From: Candidatus Thorarchaeota archaeon
GTDB taxonomy: Archaea > Asgardarchaeota > Thorarchaeia > Thorarchaeales > Thorarchaeaceae
Assembly (NCBI GenBank): GCA_029855935.1
Contig: JAGSHN010000020.1
Coordinates: forward strand, 1 to 64,000
Direction of reading: 5' to 3'
DNA length: 64,000 bases
In this document: positions 43,578 through 51,860 of the stretch, piece after piece
Layout of the letters: each line of letters begins with the position of its first letter
How positions within the stretch are numbered: position 1 is the first letter of the stretch
Made by a program: the position numbers and the translations under genes
The notes under the pieces: model-generated
The model's input: the letters and a program-made list of their open reading frames with translations, nothing else
What the model was told of the DNA's origin: nothing
Databases searched by the model: none

Positions 43578-45326
43578 ATGTCCAGCAAGAAGATGATGGG
43601 TGCTGCCCTCCTGACTCTGCTACTAGCGCTTCTGATAGTCAGCCCAATGATGACGCAGCGGCCTGTCCAGTCGGTGGCCGCACACCACAGGACCAGCTTT
43701 GCTCTTGCCGAGCTGACCATCAACCACCCGCCCGATATGACCTTCGAGAACGGGACCCGTGGCAAGAGAATCGTGTGGAACGCGACCGACCCTGACCCGA
43801 AGAATTACACGGTCACGAGGGACGGCGAGGTCTTCTCCTCAGGTCAGTGGTTCGGCGAGCCCATCATCGTGGACCTCGACTCCCTCTACGAGCAGAACCT
43901 GACCTACTCTCTCCCGCGGACGTTCACCTTTGTGTGCACCGTCTTCAATATGCAGAACCAGTCCGTGTCGGATGAGGTACTTGTCACAGTCATTCCTGAC
44001 GAGGCGGCGCCGATCATAGCCCAGCCAGAGAACATAAGCTATGAGGAGGGCAGCTTCGGTCACTACATCAGGTGGAACATAACGGAGAGCAACCCGGACT
44101 TCTACAACATCTCAAGGGTGACAGATGATCCTCAGAGCACGAACGGCACTATAGAGTACGGCGACTGGGACGGTAGCAACATATCGCTCAACGTCGATAA
44201 TGGCAACGCCACCCACTGGTATCTCTACACCCTGTTTCTCAACGACACGCTGGGCCACAACTCCACCAGCGTAGTCAATGTCACTGTCTATGAGGATCTC
44301 ACGCCCCCTACAGTGAGCTCTCCTGATGACATCGCATACGAATACGGTGCGAAGGGTAACCGCATCGTCTGGCACGTCTATGACAGCAATCCGAAGAACT
44401 ACACCATCATAATCACCTACACTTTCATCAACAAGACATACGGCTACCTTGACGAATCGCAGGTCCCGCTACAGAACATCACGCAACCCAACTGGGTCAT
44501 AGTTCATCCGACTGGCGACGACCTGATAATCGAGATTGACAACCTGTATGTCGGCAACTACACGTACAACATAACGCTCTTTGACATATACGGGCGCAAT
44601 GCCACTGATGCAGTCAACGTGACCGTATACTACGACCTGCGCGCGCCAGTCGTCACAGCCCCTGCGGACTATTCATACGAGGAGGGCTACACAGGTCACT
44701 GGGTAAATTGGACCATTGACGAGAACAATCCGAAATCGTACAATCTCACACTTGACGGCGATCTTCTCGAGGGCGGAGAGTGGAACGGCACAGGGTTCAA
44801 TGTCAGCGCCGACGGACTCTCTGTCGGCGACCACGTATTCAACCTCACACTGACGGACTACTTCAACCAGACCACCGTCTCGGCCGTTGTCGTGACAGTC
44901 GACCCGGACTCTCATCTGCCGATAGTCAGCAACATTCAGGCTCTCCAGTCCTTCCGGTCGGCAACGGAGAACAACGTCACGATACAGGCCTCTGCCTGGG
45001 ACCTCAACGGAATAAGGCTGATGCAGGTCGAGTGGCGTGTCGGCAACGATACCGGGACTGAGACAAAGAACATGACAAAGACAGACTGGGGACTCTACGT
45101 GGCGGAGATAGGCGCGTTCCAAGTAGGCACTGTCCTGTACTACAGGATACTCGCCACGGACAACTCGTCTGTGAACAATGTCAACACCACCGAGTGGATC
45201 AGACTGGAGATCACCCCGCTCGCAACACGGCCAACACCTGCGCTGGTCTGGGTGCCAGTCCTCGTCGTCGGAGTCCTCTCCTTCCTGGTGGTGACATATC
45301 TCTACGTCAAGACCCGCACACGATGA
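43578..45326 (+). CDS. Secreted protein with four Ig-like repeats, C-terminally anchored
   Basis: A 582-residue protein with a signal peptide (G-A-A-L-L-T-L-L-L-A-L-L-I-V). Four Ig-like repeats of about 90-110 residues follow; each begins with a P-x-D/E-x-x-Y-E-x-G-x-x-G-x-x-I/V-x-W motif. They are separated by V-N-V-T-V-type strands and rich in Asn-X-Ser/Thr sites. A fifth Ig-like domain, then a short Pro segment, a membrane helix (L-V-W-V-P-V-L-V-V-G-V-L-S-F) and a basic tail close it. This is a surface glycoprotein that may bind neighbours or form a stalk. The ATG at 43578 has AGGTGAT just upstream and starts the signal peptide; the in-frame ATG at 43554 lacks both. It converges with the gene at 45337. 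Confidence 0.8.
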   Translation: MSSKKMMGAALLTLLLALLIVSPMMTQRPVQSVAAHHRTSFALAELTINHPPDMTFENGTRGKRIVWNATDPDPKNYTVTRDGEVFSSGQWFGEPIIVDLDSLYEQNLTYSLPRTFTFVCTVFNMQNQSVSDEVLVTVIPDEAAPIIAQPENISYEEGSFGHYIRWNITESNPDFYNISRVTDDPQSTNGTIEYGDWDGSNISLNVDNGNATHWYLYTLFLNDTLGHNSTSVVNVTVYEDLTPPTVSSPDDIAYEYGAKGNRIVWHVYDSNPKNYTIIITYTFINKTYGYLDESQVPLQNITQPNWVIVHPTGDDLIIEIDNLYVGNYTYNITLFDIYGRNATDAVNVTVYYDLRAPVVTAPADYSYEEGYTGHWVNWTIDENNPKSYNLTLDGDLLEGGEWNGTGFNVSADGLSVGDHVFNLTLTDYFNQTTVSAVVVTVDPDSHLPIVSNIQALQSFRSATENNVTIQASAWDLNGIRLMQVEWRVGNDTGTETKNMTKTDWGLYVAEIGAFQVGTVLYYRILATDNSSVNNVNTTEWIRLEITPLATRPTPALVWVPVLVVGVLSFLVVTYLYVKTRTR

Positions 45327-45336
45327 GAGACTGCAG

Positions 45337-45873
45337 TCACCCGCTCGGAGCGCCGAGGCCTAACAGCCGGAGGACCATTGCCGGTATCTCAGAGCGATTG
45401 CTTAGGGTGACAGGTACAAGCCTGACGTCATCTCGGGCGCGGACTTGGTCCAAGAAGGGGAGCGACCGACTCTGGATTGTGCCCACTACCCGGCCCGTGT
45501 CAAGGCATCGAATCACCTCCTCCCTGAACGCCGGGGAGAACAGCTCCATCCTTCCGATCTCGTCCACAATGATGATGTGTCTCATCTCTCGTGCTGTCCT
45601 CATTGCAGGAACGGCAACCGAGTCTATATCCACGACATTGACCACGTATCTTCCAACACGCGGGCCCGAGCGGTTAGTCGCCCGAGCAAGAATACCTCTC
45701 CTGCCATCTAGCGCGACAATCTCAAAGCCCGTCCTGCGACCGCCCTCGCGAATCTCCGTGGAGTAGAACCCTCCGGCAGTGCCGCCGGGCAGCATCTCAA
45801 CGAGCCGCAATATGGCAGTAGTCTTACCAACTCGGGGCGGTCCTGTCAGGAGGATATTCAACGACCGTTTCAC
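45337..45873 (-). CDS. THEP1-family nucleoside-triphosphatase
   Basis: A 178-residue P-loop protein with L-T-G-P-P-R-V-G-K-T-T near residue 10. A G-G-F-Y-S-T-E-I-R segment near 35 is typical of THEP1, and V-D-E-I-G-R-M-E-L-F (Walker B) lies near 99. The family hydrolyses NTPs and may act on RNA or nucleotides; no cellular role is settled. The length is normal. The GTG at 45873 lies five bases after the stop of the FrhB-like gene, so the two are probably one operon. That pairing hints at a link between an iron-sulfur flavoprotein and this NTPase, but it may be coincidental. Confidence 0.85.
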   Translation of the reverse strand: MKRSLNILLTGPPRVGKTTAILRLVEMLPGGTAGGFYSTEIREGGRRTGFEIVALDGRRGILARATNRSGPRVGRYVVNVVDIDSVAVPAMRTAREMRHIIIVDEIGRMELFSPAFREEVIRCLDTGRVVGTIQSRSLPFLDQVRARDDVRLVPVTLSNRSEIPAMVLRLLGLGAPSG

Positions 45874-45878
45874 CGGAC

Positions 45879-46961
45879 TCAGCTGTCTCTCTGAACATAT
45901 GGGCGGGTGGCCTTGAACCTTGCGACGCCCATCACCTTGCGGACTGCCTTCTCGTCCAGCGGCTCGGCCTCAATCGCTCCTCTCTCCCTGGCCAACTCGA
46001 AGGCGGCCTTTCCCTCCTCAGTTCGGACGATGACCGTGGTCCACTCGTCGTCCGTGCCGATGTTCCCGCAGGAGATGTCGCTGTTCACCGCCGTGAGATC
46101 CGTGCAGTAGTGACAGGACGACGAGACAACGCCGTCAAGGTCCGTCACAGGCCACTCCTGAGTACCAGCGTTGGTGGTGACTCTGAACACTCCTGACGAG
46201 ATCTCCATCTTTGAGACGTTCTTGACATCAACTCCGTGATCAGTGAGGAACTGGGCCAGGCCCTCCCTGTTGAACGACTCCATACAGAACAGGCCCATTC
46301 TGAGAACGGTGACACCATCGTTCTCATCCTCAGACAGAGGCCCAGCCGGATGCCTTGCCAGACCAGCCAGTGCGTCGATGTCGCACGGTGTGCCCACCAC
46401 TGCAACTCTCCTGTGTCCTGCCTTCAGTGCATCAAGGAGAGTGGCCACAACGGGGGCGTGCGAGTAGATTGTGCCACCTGATCGTCTCGCCTCCGCAGGA
46501 CTGCTCACGACCTTGGCCTCGGGAGACCAGCGGTCCTCATCCGTCGGGCCAACCGCCACCACGGCCTCCACGCGTCCAGTCTCCAAGAGCGTGGAGAGTA
46601 TGGCCGTCACGACCCCGCCGTTCTGTCCACGGTGTCTATCGGATGAACAGGCCCGCCACACCGAGATGTATTGGCCGATCAGATTCACTGCACCATACGG
46701 TGTCCTCGGGCAGAACTCGTAGCAGAGTCCGCAGCTCTTGCACTTGCCCTCTAGTACGGGCACTAGCCTGCCATTGCTGTAGCTGAGAGAGAGAACCTGT
46801 TCGGGGCACACGCCGACACAGGTTCCGCACTCCACACATACCCCAGTGTCCACAACATCCTTCCTCAGTCTGCGAAACGCCCAGCGCCTGGTGTTCTCTT
46901 TGAGCCATTGTGCAGTCGTTGCCAAGCGATCGTCTATTGAACGAACCAATGGTGATCTCAC
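45879..46961 (-). CDS. Coenzyme F420 hydrogenase/dehydrogenase beta-subunit-like protein (FrhB family)
   Basis: A 360-residue protein. Two 4Fe-4S ferredoxin motifs, C-V-E-C-G-T-C-V-G-V-C-P near 42 and C-K-S-C-G-L-C-Y-E-F-C-P near 74, precede the FrhB N- and C-domains. R-G-Q-N-G-G-V-V-T-A near 112 and G-T-P-C-D-I-D near 190 are followed by C-Y-C-type cysteines near 290. FrhB proteins bind FAD and reduce a deazaflavin or pass electrons to other partners (F420, sulfite, glutamate synthase). No hydrogenase large or small subunits are in view, so it is a stand-alone module with an unknown partner. GTG start at 46961. It is cotranscribed with the THEP1 gene. Confidence 0.85.
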   Translation of the reverse strand: MRSPLVRSIDDRLATTAQWLKENTRRWAFRRLRKDVVDTGVCVECGTCVGVCPEQVLSLSYSNGRLVPVLEGKCKSCGLCYEFCPRTPYGAVNLIGQYISVWRACSSDRHRGQNGGVVTAILSTLLETGRVEAVVAVGPTDEDRWSPEAKVVSSPAEARRSGGTIYSHAPVVATLLDALKAGHRRVAVVGTPCDIDALAGLARHPAGPLSEDENDGVTVLRMGLFCMESFNREGLAQFLTDHGVDVKNVSKMEISSGVFRVTTNAGTQEWPVTDLDGVVSSSCHYCTDLTAVNSDISCGNIGTDDEWTTVIVRTEEGKAAFELARERGAIEAEPLDEKAVRKVMGVARFKATRPYVQRDS

Positions 46962-47132
46962 TTCCGGACGGGTGAAGACGGGTACAACCCCGACCGTCTA
47001 TCGGTCGCGCACAGTCATCTGATCCACGCCGCGCGTCCGGGCGCGATATAACGGTTACTGAACGAAGACCGAAGCACTTCCGGTACGAAGATTTATCACG
47101 GAATCGCTGTTCTTCACACATAGAATGGTCGG

Positions 47133-47795
47133 ATGAAGAGAGAGATGAGCGAAGACATCCCTGACCTCCGACACGAGTTCTTCAGCTGGCGTGGCTTCTT
47201 CGTGGGCGGCCTCTTCATTGGCGCTCTACTCGTCATCCAGTCATACCTCGGTTTTCCTCAGGTCTGGCAAGGAGGCTTGGCGGTATACTTTGTGGCCTAC
47301 ATCATCACCTCATGCATCATAGTGGGTCTTGCCTCAGGGAGTGTCCTTGTCTTTCTCATTCCTCCTGACCAAGACGTCATAGGGGTAGCCGGACTGGGAA
47401 GCGACGACATCTCGCAGCACATCGCCCTCTTTCTCGTCATACTTGCACTCATCTTTCCCGAGCTCTTTGGCTTCATTCTATTCTACACTCTCTTTCTTCA
47501 AGACCCGTTCGCCCCGATCTGGGTCCTCGTTGCCTTTGCGGCCCCTAGTGCCGGCCTGACCGTGTCAATGTTTGACCGACTATCAGCAATCGAGAGAGAC
47601 CTCAGGCAGTTCTTCCGTGATCACGACAGGCTCGACCTCACCGAGCTTGAGTGGCTCCACGAGTTTGGCGCACGGACGCCGGTCTACAGAATGGGGATGA
47701 TCGAGACCGCCGCACGCAGGATAGAGGGCCTGAGGGTGAGGGGCAGCCTCGTGGTGAAGGATCCTCAGATGTTTCGCGTCGAGACAACGGGATGA
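47133..47795 (+). CDS. Membrane protein with soluble C-terminal domain, unknown function
   Basis: A 220-residue protein with four to five hydrophobic segments (about 22-42, 50-75, 97-120, 125-145). A C-terminal soluble part, R-L-S-A-I-E-R-D-L-R-Q-F-F-R-D-H and later strands, may be a small alpha/beta module. No family signature is visible. A TATA-like GATTTATC lies at about 47088, some 45 bases upstream of the ATG at 47133; a second ATG follows at 47145 and could also be used. It is a single gene. Confidence 0.6.
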   Translation: MKREMSEDIPDLRHEFFSWRGFFVGGLFIGALLVIQSYLGFPQVWQGGLAVYFVAYIITSCIIVGLASGSVLVFLIPPDQDVIGVAGLGSDDISQHIALFLVILALIFPELFGFILFYTLFLQDPFAPIWVLVAFAAPSAGLTVSMFDRLSAIERDLRQFFRDHDRLDLTELEWLHEFGARTPVYRMGMIETAARRIEGLRVRGSLVVKDPQMFRVETTG

Positions 47796-48401
47796 TTGCA
47801 GGTCTTCCCGCCCCCCAGAGGTCATAGACACAACTTGCCCCTGGTGTCGGGACGTGGTGCAGCTGACTCACCGAGGCGAGGCAGAGCTCCTGCGGAGTCG
47901 ACTAGGGTCTGACCAGAGGCAGACAGGTGCCCTGCCATAGTCCACAACTTGGGGAAATGAATACAGAAGCCTACCAATTGCAGGTGGACGGGTTTGAACC
48001 ACCGCGGCCACTGAGTCTGGTTCCGTCGCACCGACTGCGCCTTTAACGACAGCCCAGTGGGCATCAGATGAAAGAAGAGATGCCCTTGCAACGTGCCCAT
48101 TAGACACCTAGCAACTGGGTTCATCTTCAAGAGAGCGCAGCCAGCGTCCTGAGTCAATTGTCTGTTCAATGGGAGATCTGATTCCTACCACCCCCCTCTT
48201 TCGAAGGAGCAGCTGCAAGAAACCGGAGACCTGCAATGTGGTTCGTAGTACCCACCCGTAGGGATGTCATTGACCTGTGTGCAACAAGTTCTGAATCCGA
48301 GCTCAGGGGATTGAAGCCACTGCGCGGCCAGATTTGAGAGTTCTTTGAAGAGAGTTGGAAAAGAATAAGTAGAAACACACAATTGTACGGGGCAGATTGC
48401 A
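47796..48401. other. 606-base intergenic region with a tRNA-like remnant
   Basis: No protein gene is seen. On the minus strand about 48062-47978 carries TTAAAGGCG (D-arm-like) and GGTTCAAACC (T-arm-like, the internal B-box of tRNA genes), with CAGACTCAG between them. However, the acceptor strands cannot be paired, and the anticodon stem lacks its 3' half. It may be a broken tRNA-Leu or a tRNA half. A 7-base-pair hairpin (GGGCATC / GATGCCC) lies next to it. Confidence 0.35.
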
Positions 48402-49475
48402 ATGCAGCCTGTCGCGCCTGGATGGACAGTAGCAGTAGTTCTTGCAGCAATTGCGGTATTCTGTTGTTGCATCCCCGGTTTTGTTCGATCAATACGCAGG
48501 GTATCCGCGACAGCGACAATTACAGGTTTTCTTCGCGACTACCTAGACCCCAGAAAGCAGTCTTCCAAACTATCATTCCTTGCATCAATTCTGCTTTCAG
48601 TCCCGCTGTATCTATACGTTCACTTTGAAGGCGGTCAGCTTCCGTGGGAGAAGATTGTTACAACGCCCTATTTTCTTGGGACAGTATGTGCAATTCCAAT
48701 CTCGGTGGTCGTCCATTTCCACTATCTTCGTTCACTATCGGGCGACTCTCTCGACGCCGTCTCTACGTCCGTAGCGTGGCCATTCATTGTCTTCGCCCTA
48801 GTCTTGACAGCAAGATTCCAAGTGCTACATCCTAGCTTTTCGATTGTATCTGGTCCCTTTCTTGGAATCTCAATCTCTTTTCTATCAGTGTTTTCGGGTG
48901 CTTTCCTCGTGGACATCTTTATGGGTGGAAGGTTGGATCGACTGTACGAAGAACTCCATGAAGAGATTGAAGCTGAAGCGGCAAGAAGGCAGGAAGAGGA
49001 CCTCCTCCGAAAGCGTGAGCTCCACAAGAGGAATATCGTCGTATTGACTGAAACTGTGCAGAGTATTGAGAGGGAGCCCAGCCAGTTTGACAGTCCCACT
49101 ATCAAGAATGCTCTTGCCGAGAGCGTACTATCTATCATCAACAGGGAGGGTGTCTACGTCCGGAGAGAGAGTGATGCCTACGAAGCGGTCATGTTCCTGA
49201 GTCTCCCGGAGGACTATCTACTATTCTCTATCACTTGTCTTGTATGGAGAGGCCGCAATCTCGAGTATGGTACTTCGGAATACAATGACTATCTCAAGAG
49301 ACTCCAAGAGGAAGTCCGTCTCTTCTGCGAAGAGACTTCAATAGACGAATCGACACTCGAAAGGATCGTGGAGGCTGCTGGGACTTCTCTTGGTGAACTG
49401 TTGAGAACGGCATTTGGACTATTGTCTCGCAAAGATATCTACAGGGACTGTTTCCAAGAGATGCAGGACGACTAG
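48402..49475 (+). CDS. Membrane protein with cytosolic coiled coil and helical domain
   Basis: A 357-residue protein. The first half contains five to six hydrophobic segments, starting with A-V-V-L-A-A-I-A-V-F at residue 10. A charged coiled coil (E-E-L-H-E-E-I-E-A-E-A-A-R-R, about 180-215) follows, and then a soluble alpha-helical domain to the end. No known motif is seen. A membrane-anchored sensor or structural protein with a cytosolic head is plausible, nothing more. ATG at 48402, with an AT-rich stretch about 40 bases upstream (AAAAGAATAAG). No gene on the same strand follows closely. Confidence 0.6.
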   Translation: MQPVAPGWTVAVVLAAIAVFCCCIPGFVRSIRRVSATATITGFLRDYLDPRKQSSKLSFLASILLSVPLYLYVHFEGGQLPWEKIVTTPYFLGTVCAIPISVVVHFHYLRSLSGDSLDAVSTSVAWPFIVFALVLTARFQVLHPSFSIVSGPFLGISISFLSVFSGAFLVDIFMGGRLDRLYEELHEEIEAEAARRQEEDLLRKRELHKRNIVVLTETVQSIEREPSQFDSPTIKNALAESVLSIINREGVYVRRESDAYEAVMFLSLPEDYLLFSITCLVWRGRNLEYGTSEYNDYLKRLQEEVRLFCEETSIDESTLERIVEAAGTSLGELLRTAFGLLSRKDIYRDCFQEMQDD

Positions 49476-49743
49476 CAAGTCAGAGTCGGCGCGAGACTGC
49501 ACTGCGGATGAGGGTCCGTTCCTACTGCCCTGAGATGGAGGGACCCGAACTATGCTTCTCGCCCGTGGGGATAGCTGGCGTTGATACAGTCAGATGTAGA
49601 CTCGAAGACAGGCCTAGGAAACACTGGACAGCAGAGTATCTAGACCTCCGAGTATCTCATTCTCCAGTGATTGAACTCACCGTTGGCGTCAGCACAAGAC
49701 GCGGCCGGATCACCCATGCGATATGGAGGTACACGGAGAGATT

Positions 49744-50058
49744 CTACCCACCGTGACGCCTCTTCATATGCACCGCGAGACCCTCGGGTGTCCAGGCGAC
49801 CCACGCGCATTTCAGACACGTGTAGCGCTTGCTTCCCAGTCCGATTCTCGGCGGCGACTTCTCCTCAAGCTCGTAGATTGTCCCCCCATAGCCACTGCTC
49901 TTGCGGGTGACCACCTTGAAACGCTTGTCAAAGCATGTCCTGCAGATACCGAGCCTCTTCTGTGCGTCCTGAATGAAATTGTCCTCAAGAGTCTTCGGTG
50001 GCTCGAATGACTCTATCTCTTTGCCACAACTCTCACAGAGCTCAGGTATCTTAATCAC
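49744..50058 (-). CDS. Small C2H2 and Cys-pair zinc-finger protein
   Basis: About 104 residues. C-E-S-C is near residue 8 and C-R-T-C near 38, likely forming one zinc site. A C-terminal C2H2 finger, Y-T-C-L-K-C ... H-M-K-R-R-H-G-G, has the C-x2-C-x12-H-x4-H spacing. C2H2 fingers usually bind DNA, RNA or protein. I chose the GTG at 50058 because a TATA-like element (GTATATG at 50111-50117) lies inside the longer frame that opens at 50133; transcription should begin near 50088. It lies about 50 bases downstream of the GTPase gene stop, in the same direction, so it could also be the second gene of that transcript. Confidence 0.65.
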   Translation of the reverse strand: MIKIPELCESCGKEIESFEPPKTLEDNFIQDAQKRLGICRTCFDKRFKVVTRKSSGYGGTIYELEEKSPPRIGLGSKRYTCLKCAWVAWTPEGLAVHMKRRHGG

Positions 50059-50183
50059 CCGTCCGCGAAGGATAGTCCCGCAGTTTCGACGCCAAGTATT
50101 CCTAAATCCAGTATATGAATGGATTGGGTCCACACCTCGTCATCGTATCACGGAACACTCTCGACCTGGGGGCCAGTCCCCGC

Positions 50184-51728
50184 TCACTTAGAATCCGAGG
50201 CGTCACCGCTGTCCAATGTGGCAAAGCGGGCTGCAGTATAGAAGAGCTTGTCAATGCCCTCGCCAGTGATGCAGGACGTCTCCACAAAGGCGACTTTATG
50301 CAAACCCTCCCCTGATGACAACTCGTGGGCCAACGACTCGGCCCTCTTGTAGCCCTCGTCCCGGCTCACAGTCGCTCCCACCGACTCACCGCCCCTCATG
50401 TCAACCTTGTTGCCCACAATCACTATCGGCGGCAGGTGATCCAGTGAGGATTGAACCTCCTTCACCCAGAAGTCAATGGAGTTGAATGACCAGCGGTCGT
50501 CAACAGCATAGACGATCAGCACCGCATCGGTATCGCTATAGTACTCGCGCCTGCTGACTCCAGCCTTGGCTGCATCATCGAAGGACCACGATCGCAGCTG
50601 CACACGGTGAGTCGGTGTCTCAACAAGCCTCTGATAGACGTGGCCCGGTGTTGTCCCCGTAATCAGGGGATAAGAGTCCGACTCGGCGTGTAGCAGGGAG
50701 CTCTTTCCAACTCCATCCTCGCCAAGAACGATGACCTTTCTTGTCACCTCAGGCTTGATGACCCCATCAGAGTCGGTAATCGGCTCCTCAGCAACGACCA
50801 CACGCGCTGCAGATGCCCTCTCCGAGGTCTGTTCGACTGCAGCCTCCTTGGCCGCCTCCTCCGCGCTTCTGACAATCTCTTCAGAGTCAGCGGCGTGGGT
50901 CTTCTCTGACGCCTTTAGCTCTGCCTGTCCCTCGATCTTGATGCTAATCTCAGGAGCGCGTGGCTCTGGGGGGACTTCAAACTCGTCGCTTATCTTCTCG
51001 ACTGCGGCAAGGGCCTCCACGATGTCTCCAATCTCCTCGTCCGACAGCGCTCCAGTGACGACCACAGGCCTATTACCAGGTGTTGCTGCGCCCTCAGCAG
51101 TGGTCGGCGGCTCGGTCCTCGCGGCGGCTTCGTCAGACCCAGAGGTGACGGACTGTCCAGTATCGCTCTCCGTTCTGGCCGATGCTGTCGCCTTCAGCTC
51201 AACACTCACTCTGCCACTTGTCGCCACAGGACTCTCCTCTGAGGTGGCGGATGTCGGTCTCACTTCTCTCTCTGGCTTCACACTAGTCTGTGGGCGAGTC
51301 TCCGCAGTAGGGACTGATTGAGTATCTCCACTGGTCCCGGACGGGCCAACCACTGGAGACGCTGGTCCGGCCGGCTTGGGGACTGACTCCTCGGGCCCCT
51401 CCTCCTCGGGCCCCACAAGGATAGACCGCGCACGCGGCACGCCAATCCGAATGAGTGTCTCCTCGATGAGACCCGGCGCAAGCCTCTTTCCACGTGTCTT
51501 GAAGTAGGCAGAGACCTCTCTTACGACATCGTCGAAGGAACGTCCTCTGATCTTGATCTTCTTCTGAATCACACCCTTGTCGCGAATCTCAATATAGCCG
51601 ACAGCAAGCGTGACTGAAGTGGTCGTTCCCGGGACTATCAATGAAACCGCTTCCGCAGTCTGTTGAGTGGACCTAGCATGGAGTGCTCTGTCCGCGCCGT
51701 ATTTGACTGTTTCGAGATACTGCGTCAA
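50184..51728 (-). CDS. Ras-like small GTPase domain with long N-terminal extension
   Basis: A 514-residue protein. Residues 1-105 form a conserved-looking alpha/beta domain (G-Y-I-E-I-R-D-K-G near 48). Residues 105-330 are a low-complexity Pro/Ser/Thr/Glu linker. Residues 332-505 are a Ras-superfamily GTPase: P-loop G-E-D-G-V-G-K-S-S near 335, N-K-V-D near 440 and E-T-S-C near 482. The switch II position reads R-S-W-S-F-D-D where Ras and Rab have D-T-A-G-Q, so the Gly and Gln that drive hydrolysis are absent; turnover may be slow or need a partner. Such GTPases are an Asgard hallmark. TTG start; no better in-frame start exists. Divergent from the NACHT gene, 132 bases away. Confidence 0.8.
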   Translation of the reverse strand: MTQYLETVKYGADRALHARSTQQTAEAVSLIVPGTTTSVTLAVGYIEIRDKGVIQKKIKIRGRSFDDVVREVSAYFKTRGKRLAPGLIEETLIRIGVPRARSILVGPEEEGPEESVPKPAGPASPVVGPSGTSGDTQSVPTAETRPQTSVKPEREVRPTSATSEESPVATSGRVSVELKATASARTESDTGQSVTSGSDEAAARTEPPTTAEGAATPGNRPVVVTGALSDEEIGDIVEALAAVEKISDEFEVPPEPRAPEISIKIEGQAELKASEKTHAADSEEIVRSAEEAAKEAAVEQTSERASAARVVVAEEPITDSDGVIKPEVTRKVIVLGEDGVGKSSLLHAESDSYPLITGTTPGHVYQRLVETPTHRVQLRSWSFDDAAKAGVSRREYYSDTDAVLIVYAVDDRWSFNSIDFWVKEVQSSLDHLPPIVIVGNKVDMRGGESVGATVSRDEGYKRAESLAHELSSGEGLHKVAFVETSCITGEGIDKLFYTAARFATLDSGDASDSK

Positions 51729-51860
51729 GAAATCATTCCCGAGGGCAGTTGATACCTCTTGTTAGCGGTATGCTTAAGTCCAACCACCTCAAGCCGTGTC
51801 AACCTGTAGACGGACATCGGGGCCCAGCACGTCTGTTCGTCACACAGATGAGGTGATACG

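Noticed and set aside
47822-48169. 115-residue minus-strand frame over the tRNA-like region
   Set aside because: Its composition is not protein-like and it crosses hairpin-forming sequence.
49508-49756. 82-residue plus-strand frame between the coiled-coil membrane gene and the zinc-finger gene
   Set aside because: No motif, no convincing ribosome-binding site, and it runs into the end of the convergent zinc-finger gene; support is too weak to annotate.
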